A DNA stretch of 64,000 nt from positions 1 to 64,000 of the forward strand of contig SVFV01000017.1 in assembly GCA_015056655.1 (NCBI GenBank), written 5' to 3'. The DNA is from Butyrivibrio sp. GTDB taxonomy: Bacteria > Bacillota > Clostridia > Lachnospirales > Lachnospiraceae. Below, one piece after another: positions 16,958 to 29,483 of the stretch. Made by a program: the position numbers and the translations under genes. How positions within the stretch are numbered: the stretch's first letter is position 1; each line of letters begins with the position of its first letter. The notes under the pieces are model-generated. The model did not search any database and was not told where the DNA came from. It saw only the letters and a list, made by a program, of their open reading frames with translations.

Positions 16958-16961
<4 letters not shown>
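16746..16961 (+). CDS. yaaA: S4-domain RNA-binding protein YaaA
   Basis: A 71-residue protein made almost wholly of an S4 domain: 'IKLGQAMKKAGLEESGVDAKMDI' and 'VKVNGEVETRRGRKLYDGDVF'. YaaA-type proteins sit between dnaN and recF in many Firmicutes, and a role in ribosome large-subunit assembly is reported for the Bacillus homologue. It overlaps recF by 4 bp (ATGA). Confidence 0.92.
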
Positions 16962-20057
<3,096 letters not shown>

Positions 20058-20109
20058 AAATATTAAAAACATAAGTATTTAAAATATCCAAAAAACTAAG
20101 AGGTAAAAA

Positions 20110-22752
20110 ATGGCTGACAACAATAATAATAATCAAAACGGTGAAGAGCTTGCCGATGATGTGTTTGATCAGGTAACAACTGATCGAATTAAAGAGGTTG
20201 ATCTTCAGAAGACCATGGAAGCAGACTACATAGATTATGCTATGAGTGTTATCGCTTCCAGAGCAATTCCTGACGTAAGAGACGGACTTAAGCCGGTTCA
20301 GAGACGTGTGCTTTATTCTATGATAGAGCTCAACAACGGTCCTGATAAGCCGCATCGTAAGTGCGCTCGTATCGTCGGTGATACAATGGGTAAATATCAC
20401 CCTCATGGTGATAGTTCAATTTACGGATCACTCGTAAATATGGCTCAGCCCTGGTCTATGAGATACTGTCTTGTTGATGGACATGGTAACTTTGGTTCAG
20501 TAGATGGTGATTCACCGGCTGCTATGCGATATACAGAGGCTCGTCTTTCCAAGATTTCAATGGAGATGACAGCTGATATCAACAAAAATACAGTTGATTT
20601 CGTACCTAACTTTGATGAAACAGAAAAAGAACCCTCAGTTCTTCCTTCAAGATTTCCTAATCTTCTTGTAAATGGAACAACTGGTATTGCTGTAGGTATG
20701 GCAACAAACATACCTCCTCACAACCTTAGAGAAGTCATCAGTGCTGTAACAAAGATGATTGATAACAAGGTTCTTGAGGACAGAGATACTGATATTGAGG
20801 AACTTCTTCCCATAGTTAAGGCTCCTGACTTCCCTACAGGTGGTATTATCCTTGGAACAAGAGGAGCAGAAGAAGCTTACAGAACAGGTAGAGGAAAAGT
20901 TATCTGCCGCGCCGTTACTGACATTGAAACAATGCCAAATGGTAAGAGCAGAATTGTAGTAACTGAGCTTCCTTACCTTGTAAACAAGGCAAATCTTATT
21001 ACTAAGATTGCAGAACTTGTAAAGCTTAAAAAGCTTGATGGTATTACTCTTCTTCGTGATGAATCAGACCGTGAAGGTATGAGAATCGTAATAGAGCTTA
21101 GACATGACGTTAATGCAAATGTAATGCTCAATAAGCTCTATAAGCATACACAGCTTCAGGATTCCTTTGGAATCATTATGCTTTCACTTGTAAACAACGA
21201 GCCTAAGGTTCTTGGACTTGTTGATATGCTTCACCATTACATCGTTCACCAGGAGGATGTAGTAACAAGAAGAACTCAGTTTGACCTTAACAAAGCTGAG
21301 GAAAGAAATCATATCGTTGAGGGATTACTTATTGCCCTTGATAATATCGATGAAGTAATAAGAATTATCCGTGGAAGTGAAACTGTTCAGATTGCAAAAG
21401 AACAGTTGATGGAGAGATTCGGACTTTCTGATGCACAGGCACAGGCAATCGTAGACATGCGTCTTCGTACTCTCACAGGTTTGGAGAGAGACAAGCTTGA
21501 GCAGGAGCACGCTGAACTCTTAAAGAAGATTGAAGAATTAAAGCTTATTCTTTCTGACAAGAAGGTACTTCTTGGAGTAATCAAGAAAGAAATTACAGAA
21601 ATCGCAGACAAATACGGCGATGATAGAAAGACTCAGATCGGACATGATGATTCTGATATTGATATTGAGGACATGATTCCCAATGTTAATACAGTTATCG
21701 CTATGACAAACGTTGGATATATCAAGCGTATGTCCATAGATAATTTCCGTTCTCAGAATCGTGGTGGTAAGGGAATAAAGGGAATATCCACAATCGAAAA
21801 TGACTATGTGGAAGACCTTCTAATGACAACCACACACAATTACATTATGTTCTTCACAAATAAGGGTAGAGCATACAGACTTAAGGCTTATCAGATACCT
21901 GAGGCTTCAAGAACATCAAGAGGAACAGCTATAGTTAACCTGCTGCAGCTTGCTCCTGATGAAAAGATCACAGCTACTATTCCGATTAAGGAATACAGTG
22001 ATGAGAAGAACCTCTTCATGGTTACTAAGAAGGGTACAGTTAAGAAGACTCATGTAATGGAATTTGCCAACGTCAGAAAGAATGGTCTTACAGCCATTAA
22101 TCTTGACGATGATGATGAACTTATCGAGGTAAAGACCACAAAGGCTGACTCTGAAATTTTCCTAATCACAAAGAATGGTATGTGTATCAGATTTAAGGAG
22201 ACAGATGTAAGACCTACAGGTAGAACATCAATGGGTGTCAGAGGTATTATGCTTGGCGACCAGGATGAAGTAGTAGGAATGCAGCTCAACAGCCAGGGTG
22301 ATTCACTTCTCATCGTATCCGAAAAAGGATTTGGAAAGAGAACTGAGCTTGACGAGTTCCACCTTCAGAACAGAGGTGGTAAGGGCGTTAAGTGCTACAA
22401 GATAACTGAGAAGACTGGAAACGTTATAGGCGTTAAGGCAGTTAGAGATGAGCACGAAATAATGATGATCACAAACAGTGGTATCATTATCCAGCTGAGA
22501 ATGGAAGAGATTACTGTTCATGGAAGAGTAACTTCCGGAGTTAAGATGATCAATCTTGATAAGGGAGTACTTGTTGTTGCAATAGCCAAAGTCAGAGAAA
22601 AGATTTCTAATGGCGATCAGGAATTCGAGGATATTGAAGAAGCTATGGAAGATATCCCTGAAGATGAAGTAGCAATGGAAGAAGACATTGATGCTGAAGA
22701 TGAAACCGGCGAAGAAACTGATGATGAAGCAGATGCAGGTGACGAAGAGTAA
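20110..22752 (+). CDS. gyrA: DNA gyrase subunit A
   Basis: An 880-residue breakage-reunion subunit. The catalytic tyrosine is Y141 ('[11 protein letters not shown]'). The C-terminal beta-pinwheel contains two GyrA-box-like repeats ('[10 protein letters not shown]' and '[10 protein letters not shown]'), which wrap DNA. A long acidic tail (about 835-880) ends the protein and is longer than in many homologues. The quinolone-determining region reads '[13 protein letters not shown]': serine (S102) at the E. coli S83 position but glycine (G106) at the D87 position. The stop TAA overlaps the ATG of the next gene. Confidence 0.97.
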   Translation: MADNNNNNQNGEELADDVFDQVTTDRIKEVDLQKTMEADYIDYAMSVIASRAIPDVRDGLKPVQRRVLYSMIELNNGPDKPHRKCARIVGDTMGKYHPHGDSSIYGSLVNMAQPWSMRYCLVDGHGNFGSVDGDSPAAMRYTEARLSKISMEMTADINKNTVDFVPNFDETEKEPSVLPSRFPNLLVNGTTGIAVGMATNIPPHNLREVISAVTKMIDNKVLEDRDTDIEELLPIVKAPDFPTGGIILGTRGAEEAYRTGRGKVICRAVTDIETMPNGKSRIVVTELPYLVNKANLITKIAELVKLKKLDGITLLRDESDREGMRIVIELRHDVNANVMLNKLYKHTQLQDSFGIIMLSLVNNEPKVLGLVDMLHHYIVHQEDVVTRRTQFDLNKAEERNHIVEGLLIALDNIDEVIRIIRGSETVQIAKEQLMERFGLSDAQAQAIVDMRLRTLTGLERDKLEQEHAELLKKIEELKLILSDKKVLLGVIKKEITEIADKYGDDRKTQIGHDDSDIDIEDMIPNVNTVIAMTNVGYIKRMSIDNFRSQNRGGKGIKGISTIENDYVEDLLMTTTHNYIMFFTNKGRAYRLKAYQIPEASRTSRGTAIVNLLQLAPDEKITATIPIKEYSDEKNLFMVTKKGTVKKTHVMEFANVRKNGLTAINLDDDDELIEVKTTKADSEIFLITKNGMCIRFKETDVRPTGRTSMGVRGIMLGDQDEVVGMQLNSQGDSLLIVSEKGFGKRTELDEFHLQNRGGKGVKCYKITEKTGNVIGVKAVRDEHEIMMITNSGIIIQLRMEEITVHGRVTSGVKMINLDKGVLVVAIAKVREKISNGDQEFEDIEEAMEDIPEDEVAMEEDIDAEDETGEETDDEADAGDEE

Positions 22753-24197
22753 TGAGAATAGGCTTACTGATTTCTGAATTTAATGATGATGATGAGCTTA
22801 ATCTTTGCCTTGGTGCCGATCAGGCAGCAAAGGATTTGGGAGTAGAGCTTGTTATCTTTCCTGGGAAATTTATCATAGCTGATAAAAATTTCGATAAGGA
22901 TTGCCCATACGAATATCAGCATCAGGTAGTATATGATTACTGCATTGATGCTGGCTTCGATGGCATCATTGTGGATATTGAGAAAATCGGTAAGAATGTA
23001 CCAATACTCAGAAAAGAAGCATTCCTTAATCAGTTTGGAAAGAAACCACTTCTGACTATAACTGAGCAGGAAGGTTTTAAACAGGTTAAATACAAAGACG
23101 TTGATTACTATGAAATAGGGCATCTGGCTATTGAGCAGATGATCAGCAAAATTTCAGGTAATAATGTAAAAGCAAATAGAAAAGCTTTAAAGAAATTTTC
23201 AGCAGATGACTATAAAAATACAATTGGACGAGTCTCTAAGATTGCAAACCTCATAATTAACAATGAGTGCTATGACAATTATGAGCTTGGAATCAAAAAG
23301 ATAGCAGATGCCGGACTTAAGAATTTTGAAGTTTTTATTTTGGAAGAACCAACAGAGTGCTCTCAGAAGAAGGGATGGAAAGTTCCGAAGAATTGTAAGA
23401 TTCTATTTTCTGTTCATGATGGAATTTCAGAGAAAAATGTCAGTTTTACTGACAGAGAAATATCCGGAATTTTTAATGAAACAAAAATAGAAGGAACGAT
23501 AGTAATCAAAAACTTCTTCCGTAAAAATGAGCAGATTGGATTCTTACTTACTGAATTCACTGAAGATTTCAGAATCGGATATTTCTCAGATTTTATTGAA
23601 ATCATTGTAAATGGTGGAAATAATATAGCATTTTTGCAAAGACTTCTCAGTAATGTTGAGCAGGAGCTGACTGAATGCCAGGAAGAGCTTGCAAGAGAAG
23701 GCTCTGTCCTTGATCACATAGGAGATAAGGATTACCTAACTGATTTACCAAACAGACGAGGATTCTTTGCAAAAGCTTATGACTATCTGAAAGAAAACTT
23801 CCAGGATGGCACTTATGCAGTTGTCTCTTACATAGATATGGATTCCCTTAAAAATATTAATGCTATCCATGGACATGATGAAGGAGATAATGCGGTTAGA
23901 AGAGTTGCTCAGATTTTGAAAGAAGTATTTGGAGAGCAGAGTATCTGCGGACGAATCAGAGGAGATGAGTTTGCGGTAATCCAGATTACTGATGAAGAGG
24001 ATAAGGCCGAGATGCTAAGAATCGAGATGGCAAGGCAGAATAATAAACTCTTCATGGAGAACACAAAATATCTCAACCACCTGATTTATTCCATATGCGA
24101 GTTTGACTACGAAGAAAGCCTCTCACTTAGAGAAATGCTTAAAGAGACTGATGACAACCTCAAAAATATGAGACGTATGGAAACAGTTGGTAAATAG
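22752..24197 (+). CDS. GGDEF-domain protein with a periplasmic-binding-like N-terminus
   Basis: A 481-residue protein. Residues 1-300 resemble the LacI/periplasmic-binding fold ('[10 protein letters not shown]...GADQAAKDLGVELVIFPGKF'), but with no signal peptide or membrane segment, so it is probably a cytoplasmic sensor. A short coiled coil (about 297-320) leads to a GGDEF domain: 'DYLTDLPNRRGFF', 'YIDMDSLKNINAIHGHDEGD' and the active-site variant RGDEF ('GRIRGDEFAVI'). RGDEF is tolerated in some active diguanylate cyclases, so synthesis of c-di-GMP is plausible but unproven. Its ATG overlaps the gyrA stop (TAATG), implying translational coupling. A strong terminator follows. Confidence 0.85.
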   Translation: MRIGLLISEFNDDDELNLCLGADQAAKDLGVELVIFPGKFIIADKNFDKDCPYEYQHQVVYDYCIDAGFDGIIVDIEKIGKNVPILRKEAFLNQFGKKPLLTITEQEGFKQVKYKDVDYYEIGHLAIEQMISKISGNNVKANRKALKKFSADDYKNTIGRVSKIANLIINNECYDNYELGIKKIADAGLKNFEVFILEEPTECSQKKGWKVPKNCKILFSVHDGISEKNVSFTDREISGIFNETKIEGTIVIKNFFRKNEQIGFLLTEFTEDFRIGYFSDFIEIIVNGGNNIAFLQRLLSNVEQELTECQEELAREGSVLDHIGDKDYLTDLPNRRGFFAKAYDYLKENFQDGTYAVVSYIDMDSLKNINAIHGHDEGDNAVRRVAQILKEVFGEQSICGRIRGDEFAVIQITDEEDKAEMLRIEMARQNNKLFMENTKYLNHLIYSICEFDYEESLSLREMLKETDDNLKNMRRMETVGK

Positions 24198-24206
24198 AAA
24201 TTATAC

Positions 24207-24245
24207 AATCCCTCTTTATTTGAGAAAATAAGGAGGGATTTTTAT
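24207..24245 (+). terminator. Terminator ending the dnaN-gyrA-GGDEF transcription block
   Basis: A long stem AATCCCTC...GAGGGATT, extended by TTTATTT/AAATAAG, is followed by TTTTATT. It separates the GGDEF gene from the small protein downstream. Confidence 0.85.
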
Positions 24246-24361
24246 TGGGAAGGAATTGCATTGATATCAATGAAACTTAATAAATAGTTGAGAAATGACG
24301 AAAAACAAGATAGAATAAGCATAACTATATGTTTTTTGTTATTTTTTTATGAGGTAATTGA

Positions 24362-24577
24362 ATGGGAATTGATGCAAACGGACTTGATCCTGAACAGCAG
24401 GCACTTCTTGCAAGCATTATGGGAAAGTCTTCTCAACAGGGTGGAGGAGGAGGATTCAGCATTCCACAGCCCGCCGCAGGTGGGGCAACACCCGCAGCTG
24501 CTCCAGATCCAGGAAACAGCGGAAAGATGCTGAACCAGTCTGAAATTGATGCTTTGATTGCTTCCATGACAAAGTGA
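24362..24577 (+). CDS. 71-residue protein with two short helical motifs, the last FliM-like (EIDALI)
   Basis: I do not recognise a named family. The N-terminus 'LDPEQQALLASIMGK' (8-22) and the C-terminus 'LNQSEIDALIASMTK' (57-71) are similar amphipathic segments joined by a glycine/proline/alanine-rich linker. The C-terminal motif closely resembles the 'LSQxEIDALL' peptide at the N-terminus of FliM and FliY/FliN, which binds phosphorylated CheY. GAGG lies 7 nt before the ATG, and it has its own upstream terminator, so expression is independent. The protein has no membrane segment. A role as a bivalent adaptor for a CheY-like or flagellar-switch protein is inference. The overlapping track ORF at 24288-24533 is a shadow. 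Confidence 0.7.
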   Translation: MGIDANGLDPEQQALLASIMGKSSQQGGGGGFSIPQPAAGGATPAAAPDPGNSGKMLNQSEIDALIASMTK

Positions 24578-24674
24578 AATTTTCGATAAATAAATACACA
24601 TTAGGAAATCTCATTTTGTATGGATGTGGTTTTCTTGATGCGCTTAACTATAAAAAACGTTTAAGTGAGGAATT

Positions 24675-25952
24675 ATGACTGAGATTAATCAGGATATAAA
24701 CAATGCTGAACCACACTATAAACACACAGTCAGGAGACTAAAAGCGACTTTTAAGTGGCTGGTTTTGGGAATAGTAGTGGGAATGATCGTAGGGGCAGTG
24801 GGAGCTGCCTTTTTCCATGGAATTAAATATGCTACGGCATTCAGGAAAAGTAATACTTTTATGATTTACCTGTTGCCGTTTGCCGGACTTTTGATAGTTT
24901 TTCTGTACAGACTTTCAAAGGAATATGAGGATACAGGTACAAACCTTGTAATTACCACTATTTCTGCAGGAGACCACCTTCCAAAGAGAAAGATTCCTCT
25001 TATTTTCGTGGCAACAATACTTACCCATCTTTGCGGAGGTAGTGCTGGTCGAGAAAGCGCTGCTCTTCAGCTTGGTGGAAGTATAGGACATAACCTTGGA
25101 GAAATCATAAAGCTTGATGAGGATGACTGCAAAATCATAACCATGTGTGGTATGAGTGCAGCATTTGCAGCGCTTTTTGGAACTCCTATGGCTGCGGCTT
25201 TTCTTGCAATGGAGATAGAGGCAATAGGTGTTATGTACTACGCAGCACTTATTCCCTGCGTACTTTCAGCACTTGTTGCAAGCAAAGTAGCTTCATACTT
25301 TGGAACAGTTCCGGATGTTTTCGCAGTTAAGATTATTCCGGAGTTTACAGTAGAAAATGCAGTAAAAGGCGCAGTACTTGCAGTTCTCTGTGCACTTATA
25401 AGTATTCTTTTCTGTGTGGTAATGAAAAAGAGTGGGGAACTCTATAAGAAACTCTTTAAAAATCCTTACCTTAGAATTTTTGTTGGCGGCTGCCTTGTAG
25501 TTATATTGACTGTCCTTGTGGGCAATAATAACTATAACGGTGCTGGAATGGATATTATTGAGCTGGCTACTAAGGGAGAAGCACCCTATGAAGCATTTGC
25601 TCTTAAGATGTTATTTACAGCTGTAACTATGGGAGCCGGATATAAAGGCGGTGAAATTATTCCTGCCTTGTATATTGGAGCAACCTTTGGATGCCTGTAC
25701 TCTCAGATATTCGGATTTAATGCAGCTCTTTGCTCAGCAATTGGTATGGGTGCATTATTCTGCGGAATTACAAATTGCCCTATTTCATCACTTCTCTTGT
25801 GCTTTGAGATGTTTGGATATGACGGAATGCCATATTATCTTTTGGCAATAGCTCTTAGCTACACATTTTCAGGGTACTACGGAGTATATGGATCTCAGAA
25901 AATCATGTACTCAAAATATCACAATAAATACATTAACCAGAAGACAAGATAA
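24675..25952 (+). CDS. ClC-family anion channel/transporter
   Basis: A 425-residue multi-pass membrane protein (about ten hydrophobic segments from residue 31 onward). It has the conserved filter motif 'HLCGGSAGRESAALQLGGS' with the gating glutamate, and 'GYKGGEIIPALYIGA', the equivalent of the GxFxPxLxxG motif. The canonical GSGIP segment is replaced by 'ISAGDHLP'. The 'GGSAGRE' and 'KGGE.xP.L.IGA' patterns recall the fluoride-exporting ClC-F branch, but I see no fluoride riboswitch in the 97 bp upstream, so the ion is left open. Monocistronic by spacing. Confidence 0.85.
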   Translation: MTEINQDINNAEPHYKHTVRRLKATFKWLVLGIVVGMIVGAVGAAFFHGIKYATAFRKSNTFMIYLLPFAGLLIVFLYRLSKEYEDTGTNLVITTISAGDHLPKRKIPLIFVATILTHLCGGSAGRESAALQLGGSIGHNLGEIIKLDEDDCKIITMCGMSAAFAALFGTPMAAAFLAMEIEAIGVMYYAALIPCVLSALVASKVASYFGTVPDVFAVKIIPEFTVENAVKGAVLAVLCALISILFCVVMKKSGELYKKLFKNPYLRIFVGGCLVVILTVLVGNNNYNGAGMDIIELATKGEAPYEAFALKMLFTAVTMGAGYKGGEIIPALYIGATFGCLYSQIFGFNAALCSAIGMGALFCGITNCPISSLLLCFEMFGYDGMPYYLLAIALSYTFSGYYGVYGSQKIMYSKYHNKYINQKTR

Positions 25953-26005
25953 TCAGGAAAAATCTGATATTATCGAAATCGTAGATTCATAAAAGTGAGG
26001 ATAGT

Positions 26006-26770
26006 ATGTCAAAAAAGTTAGTTTCATGGAATGTTAACGGACTTAGAGCTTGTGTATCAAAGGGTGAATTCCAGAAATTTATGGATGAGGAACAGCCTGA
26101 TGTAATCGGTCTTCAGGAGACAAAGCTTCAGGAAGGACAGATAGAGATTGAACTTCCTGGATATCATCAGTACTGGAACTATGCAGAAAAGAAGGGCTAT
26201 TCAGGTACTGCACTTTTCACAAAGGAAGAGCCAATAAATGTTACCTATGGTCTTGGAATTGAGGAACATGATCATGAAGGAAGAGTTATAACTGCAGAGT
26301 ATCCTGACTATTATCTGATCACAGTATATGTGCCAAATGCTAAGGATGATCTTTCAAGACTTGAATACAGATGCGTATGGGAGGATGACTTCCTCGCTTA
26401 TGTAAAAAAGCTTGAAGAGAAAAAGCCTGTTATCTACTGCGGAGATTTGAACGTAGCACACAAGGAAATTGACCTTAAAAATCCTAAGCCTAATCGCGGA
26501 CATGCAGGATTTACTGATGAGGAAAGAGAAAAGTTTGACAATGTGGTTTCAGCAGACCTTGTCGACACCTTCAGACATTTCTATCCTGACCTTGAAGGTG
26601 CATATTCATGGTGGTCATATCGCTTTCAGGCAAGAGCAAAGAATGCTGGCTGGCGTATCGACTACTTTGTAACTTCAAAAGCTCTGACTGATAAACTGGA
26701 GGATGCGATAATCTACAAGGATCAGATGGGCTCAGATCACTGTCCCGTTGGACTGATTCTGAAAGATTAA
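26006..26770 (+). CDS. xth: Exodeoxyribonuclease III / AP endonuclease
   Basis: A 254-residue member of the exonuclease-endonuclease-phosphatase fold. Conserved elements are '[11 protein letters not shown]' (8-18), the metal-binding 'LQETKLQ', '[14 protein letters not shown]', 'HAGFTDEER', 'WRIDYFVTS' and the final 'GSDHCPV'. It cleaves at abasic sites and trims 3' blocked ends in base-excision repair. It lies 6 bp before the MBOAT gene, so the four genes 26.0-31.0 kb may be cotranscribed although their functions differ. Confidence 0.95.
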   Translation: MSKKLVSWNVNGLRACVSKGEFQKFMDEEQPDVIGLQETKLQEGQIEIELPGYHQYWNYAEKKGYSGTALFTKEEPINVTYGLGIEEHDHEGRVITAEYPDYYLITVYVPNAKDDLSRLEYRCVWEDDFLAYVKKLEEKKPVIYCGDLNVAHKEIDLKNPKPNRGHAGFTDEEREKFDNVVSADLVDTFRHFYPDLEGAYSWWSYRFQARAKNAGWRIDYFVTSKALTDKLEDAIIYKDQMGSDHCPVGLILKD

Positions 26771-26776
26771 GACACT

Positions 26777-28321
26777 ATGCTTTTTAATTCATTTTCATTT
26801 ATTTTAATATTCTTACCTGTCGTATTACTTGTATGGCATGGACTTAATTACATAAAAAAAGAGAAGCTGGCGGATATTTTTCTGGTAGCAGCTTCTCTGT
26901 ATTTTTATGGTCGTTTTTCAAAAGAATTTGTAGTTCTACTGCTTATTTCCTGTTGTATAACCTATATAATTTCATCACTGATCATTGATCTGAAAAAAGC
27001 GTATACTTCCAAGCTATTGATGTACTTTGGAATTATCCTGAACCTTGGTATGCTTGGATATTTTAAGTACACAAACTTTTTTATGGAAAATATCGCTGCC
27101 ATTACAGGTAAAGAGTTTTCAGCGCTAAACATAGCACTTCCAATTGGAATTAGCTTTTATGTATTTTCACAGATAGCATTTTTAGTGGATATTTATAGAG
27201 AAAATCAGGAGGGACATCCACTTATTAAGGATGGTGAGCTTTTAGGAAAAGTAAGTCCCATTGAATATCTTCTCTACATAACATATTTTCCCAAAATCAT
27301 TCAGGGACCTATCGCTTTACCTTATGAAATGATAAGTCAGTTTAGAGATAAGGAAAGAAGAACATTAAAGGCAGTTAATTTCAGAAAAGGAATACAGCTT
27401 TTCGTAATAGGTCTTTCCAAAAAAGTTCTTCTTGGAGATAACCTTTCAAAAATCGCTGACTACGGCTTTAAGTACACCTATTATATGGATACAATAACTG
27501 GAATACTTGTACTTATTTCCTACGCATTCCAGCTTTACTTTGATTTTTCAGGATACTGTGACATGGCAGAGGGCATAAGTCTCATGCTTGGAACTGAGCT
27601 TCCACAGAACTTCAATTCCCCTTACAAGGCTTACAGTGTTAGAAATCTCTGGCAGAGATGGCACATGACACTCACCAGATTTTTTGTGAGATATATCTAC
27701 ATTCCCATGGGTGGATCCAGAAAGGGAAAGCTTAGAACAGCATTAAACATTCTCATAATCTTCGTTGTAAGTGGTTTTTGGCATGGAGCAGGCTGGACCT
27801 ATATTTGCTGGGGACTGATAATGGGAATTCTTGTTGTATTTGATAACCTTGGATTTATCGCAACAGAGGGAGATATAAAGAAAAATTATCTCTTAAGGGA
27901 TAAACCTCTTTTAGTTATCCCCAAAGTATTGGGACAGGCTCTTACATTTATAGCATTTCTCATTTCACTGGTATTTTTCAGATCACAGGATATGACCTAT
28001 GCTTTCCAGATGTTTAAACAGTTCTTTTTCTTTACATGGCCTGGATTTATGTACAAAACAGCAGAAATGCTGGATATTTCAGAAAATTACATGGTTTTAC
28101 AGGCAGCAAAATTATACGCTAAGGGCTTTGTAAACTACATTTATGTAGGAAGCTGGATTGTGCTTCTTTTGATTTCTACTGTAGTTATGGCAAAGGATAA
28201 CGCCAGAGAAATAATTGAAAAGGAACCAAAGAAGGGACAGATAGCACTTCTTGTAATCCTTTTTGCCTGGTCATTTATTTCGCTTTCACAGGTAAGTACA
28301 TTTATATACTTCCAGTTCTAA
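26777..28321 (+). CDS. MBOAT-family O-acyltransferase (AlgI/DltB type)
   Basis: A 514-residue polytopic membrane protein. 'MLFNSFSFILIFLPVVLLVWH' is the usual N-terminus of AlgI-like proteins. The core 'SYAFQLYFDFSGYCDMAEGISLMLG' and 'SVRNLWQRWHMTLTRFFVRYIYIP' precede the invariant histidine in 'VSGFWHGAGWTYICWG'. MBOAT proteins pass acyl, mostly acetyl, groups across the membrane for transfer to exopolysaccharides or teichoic acids. The next gene looks like the extracytoplasmic partner that such systems need. Confidence 0.92.
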   Translation: MLFNSFSFILIFLPVVLLVWHGLNYIKKEKLADIFLVAASLYFYGRFSKEFVVLLLISCCITYIISSLIIDLKKAYTSKLLMYFGIILNLGMLGYFKYTNFFMENIAAITGKEFSALNIALPIGISFYVFSQIAFLVDIYRENQEGHPLIKDGELLGKVSPIEYLLYITYFPKIIQGPIALPYEMISQFRDKERRTLKAVNFRKGIQLFVIGLSKKVLLGDNLSKIADYGFKYTYYMDTITGILVLISYAFQLYFDFSGYCDMAEGISLMLGTELPQNFNSPYKAYSVRNLWQRWHMTLTRFFVRYIYIPMGGSRKGKLRTALNILIIFVVSGFWHGAGWTYICWGLIMGILVVFDNLGFIATEGDIKKNYLLRDKPLLVIPKVLGQALTFIAFLISLVFFRSQDMTYAFQMFKQFFFFTWPGFMYKTAEMLDISENYMVLQAAKLYAKGFVNYIYVGSWIVLLLISTVVMAKDNAREIIEKEPKKGQIALLVILFAWSFISLSQVSTFIYFQF

Positions 28322-28351
28322 GATAGAACTGAGAAAATTGAGGTTTATAGT

Positions 28352-29443
28352 TTGTCAGATAAAACAAAGGATTTGAATTTTATAAAGAAATTCATAGTGG
28401 CAGCGCTTTCGCTTTTAGCAGTGATAGGGCTGATGGTTGTAGTTATTGATCCCTTCTACCACTATCACAAGCCCTGGTTTGGATTAAAGGCAGTACTAAA
28501 TGACAAGGAATATCAGTGCATTGGTACACTCCGCCACTTTGATTATGATGCTCTTATCGTTGGATCCTCAGTTGTTGAGAACAACGATAATGACTGGTTT
28601 AATGAAGTTTATGACTGTAATTGTATAAAGGCAGTAAGGTCTTATGGAGCAACAGCAGACCTTTGCTATCTTTTGGATGAAGCCTATGAATCAGGAAATG
28701 ATATCAAAAAGGTATTCTATAACATAGATCCTTCATCTCTAAATGCAGATATTGAGCCAACCTACGAATCCACAGGTTGTCCAATGTATCTCTATGATAA
28801 AAATCCCTTAAATGACATTCAGTACATTTTCAACAAGGGAGTTATCATGGAGAAGATTCCCTACATGATAGTAAATTCCTACATTGCTGATTATGACGAA
28901 TCACTTTCCTACAACTGGGCTAAGTGGAAAAGCTTCGATTCAGGAAGTATCCTCGGACTGTATTTCAGGTCAAAAGAAATAAAGCCCATGCAGGATGAGA
29001 AGATTTACGAAGAGCAGCTTAGAGGAAATATAGAGCTTCTTACAAAGGAAGTTGAAAAGCATAAGGATACTCAGTTCTACTTCTACTTCCCATCTTATTC
29101 CATGCTCTGGTGGGATGGAATTTACAGAAATGGAGAGACAGATGCCTACATCTACTCTGAAAAAGAAATGGTAAAGGCCCTTCTTAAATACGACAACGCC
29201 AAGGTTTACTGCTTCCAGAATGAGCCTGAAGTAATAACAAATCTTGAAAACTATCTGGATACAATTCACTTTTCACCTGAAATCAACAAGCTTATGCTGG
29301 ATCAGATGGTAGAAGGAAAGTACCAGATGACAGAAGACAACTACGAGGAAATGCTGGATGAGATGAAGGCATTTTCTGACAAAATAGTAAATGAACTTGT
29401 AATCCCTTATGAGGAGCAGGGGCTTTTTAATTATCAGGAGTAG
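28352..29443 (+). CDS. Membrane-anchored SGNH-like partner of the MBOAT acyltransferase
   Basis: A 363-residue protein with one N-terminal membrane anchor (about 12-34) and a large extracytoplasmic domain. 'YDALIVGSSVVENND' (about 66-80) fits block I of SGNH/GDSL enzymes, and 'LDTIHFSPEIN' fits the C-terminal D-x-x-H motif, the arrangement in DltD and AlgJ/AlgX-like acetylation partners. It starts with TTG; GAGG 8 nt upstream supports it. Position directly after the MBOAT gene supports a role in polysaccharide O-acetylation (inference). Alternative: a structural partner without catalysis. Confidence 0.7.
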   Translation: MSDKTKDLNFIKKFIVAALSLLAVIGLMVVVIDPFYHYHKPWFGLKAVLNDKEYQCIGTLRHFDYDALIVGSSVVENNDNDWFNEVYDCNCIKAVRSYGATADLCYLLDEAYESGNDIKKVFYNIDPSSLNADIEPTYESTGCPMYLYDKNPLNDIQYIFNKGVIMEKIPYMIVNSYIADYDESLSYNWAKWKSFDSGSILGLYFRSKEIKPMQDEKIYEEQLRGNIELLTKEVEKHKDTQFYFYFPSYSMLWWDGIYRNGETDAYIYSEKEMVKALLKYDNAKVYCFQNEPEVITNLENYLDTIHFSPEINKLMLDQMVEGKYQMTEDNYEEMLDEMKAFSDKIVNELVIPYEEQGLFNYQE

Positions 29444-29483
29444 ATTTAGAATAGAAATATAAACGAAAACTAGCGAGAACAGT

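Noticed and set aside
24288-24533. 81-aa ORF overlapping the FliM-like microprotein
   Set aside because: Its start has a poor ribosome site, and the other frame has a good one and a conserved-looking motif.
24578-24674. Fluoride riboswitch before the ClC gene
   Set aside because: I looked for the crcB-motif elements and saw no matching conserved bases or fold.
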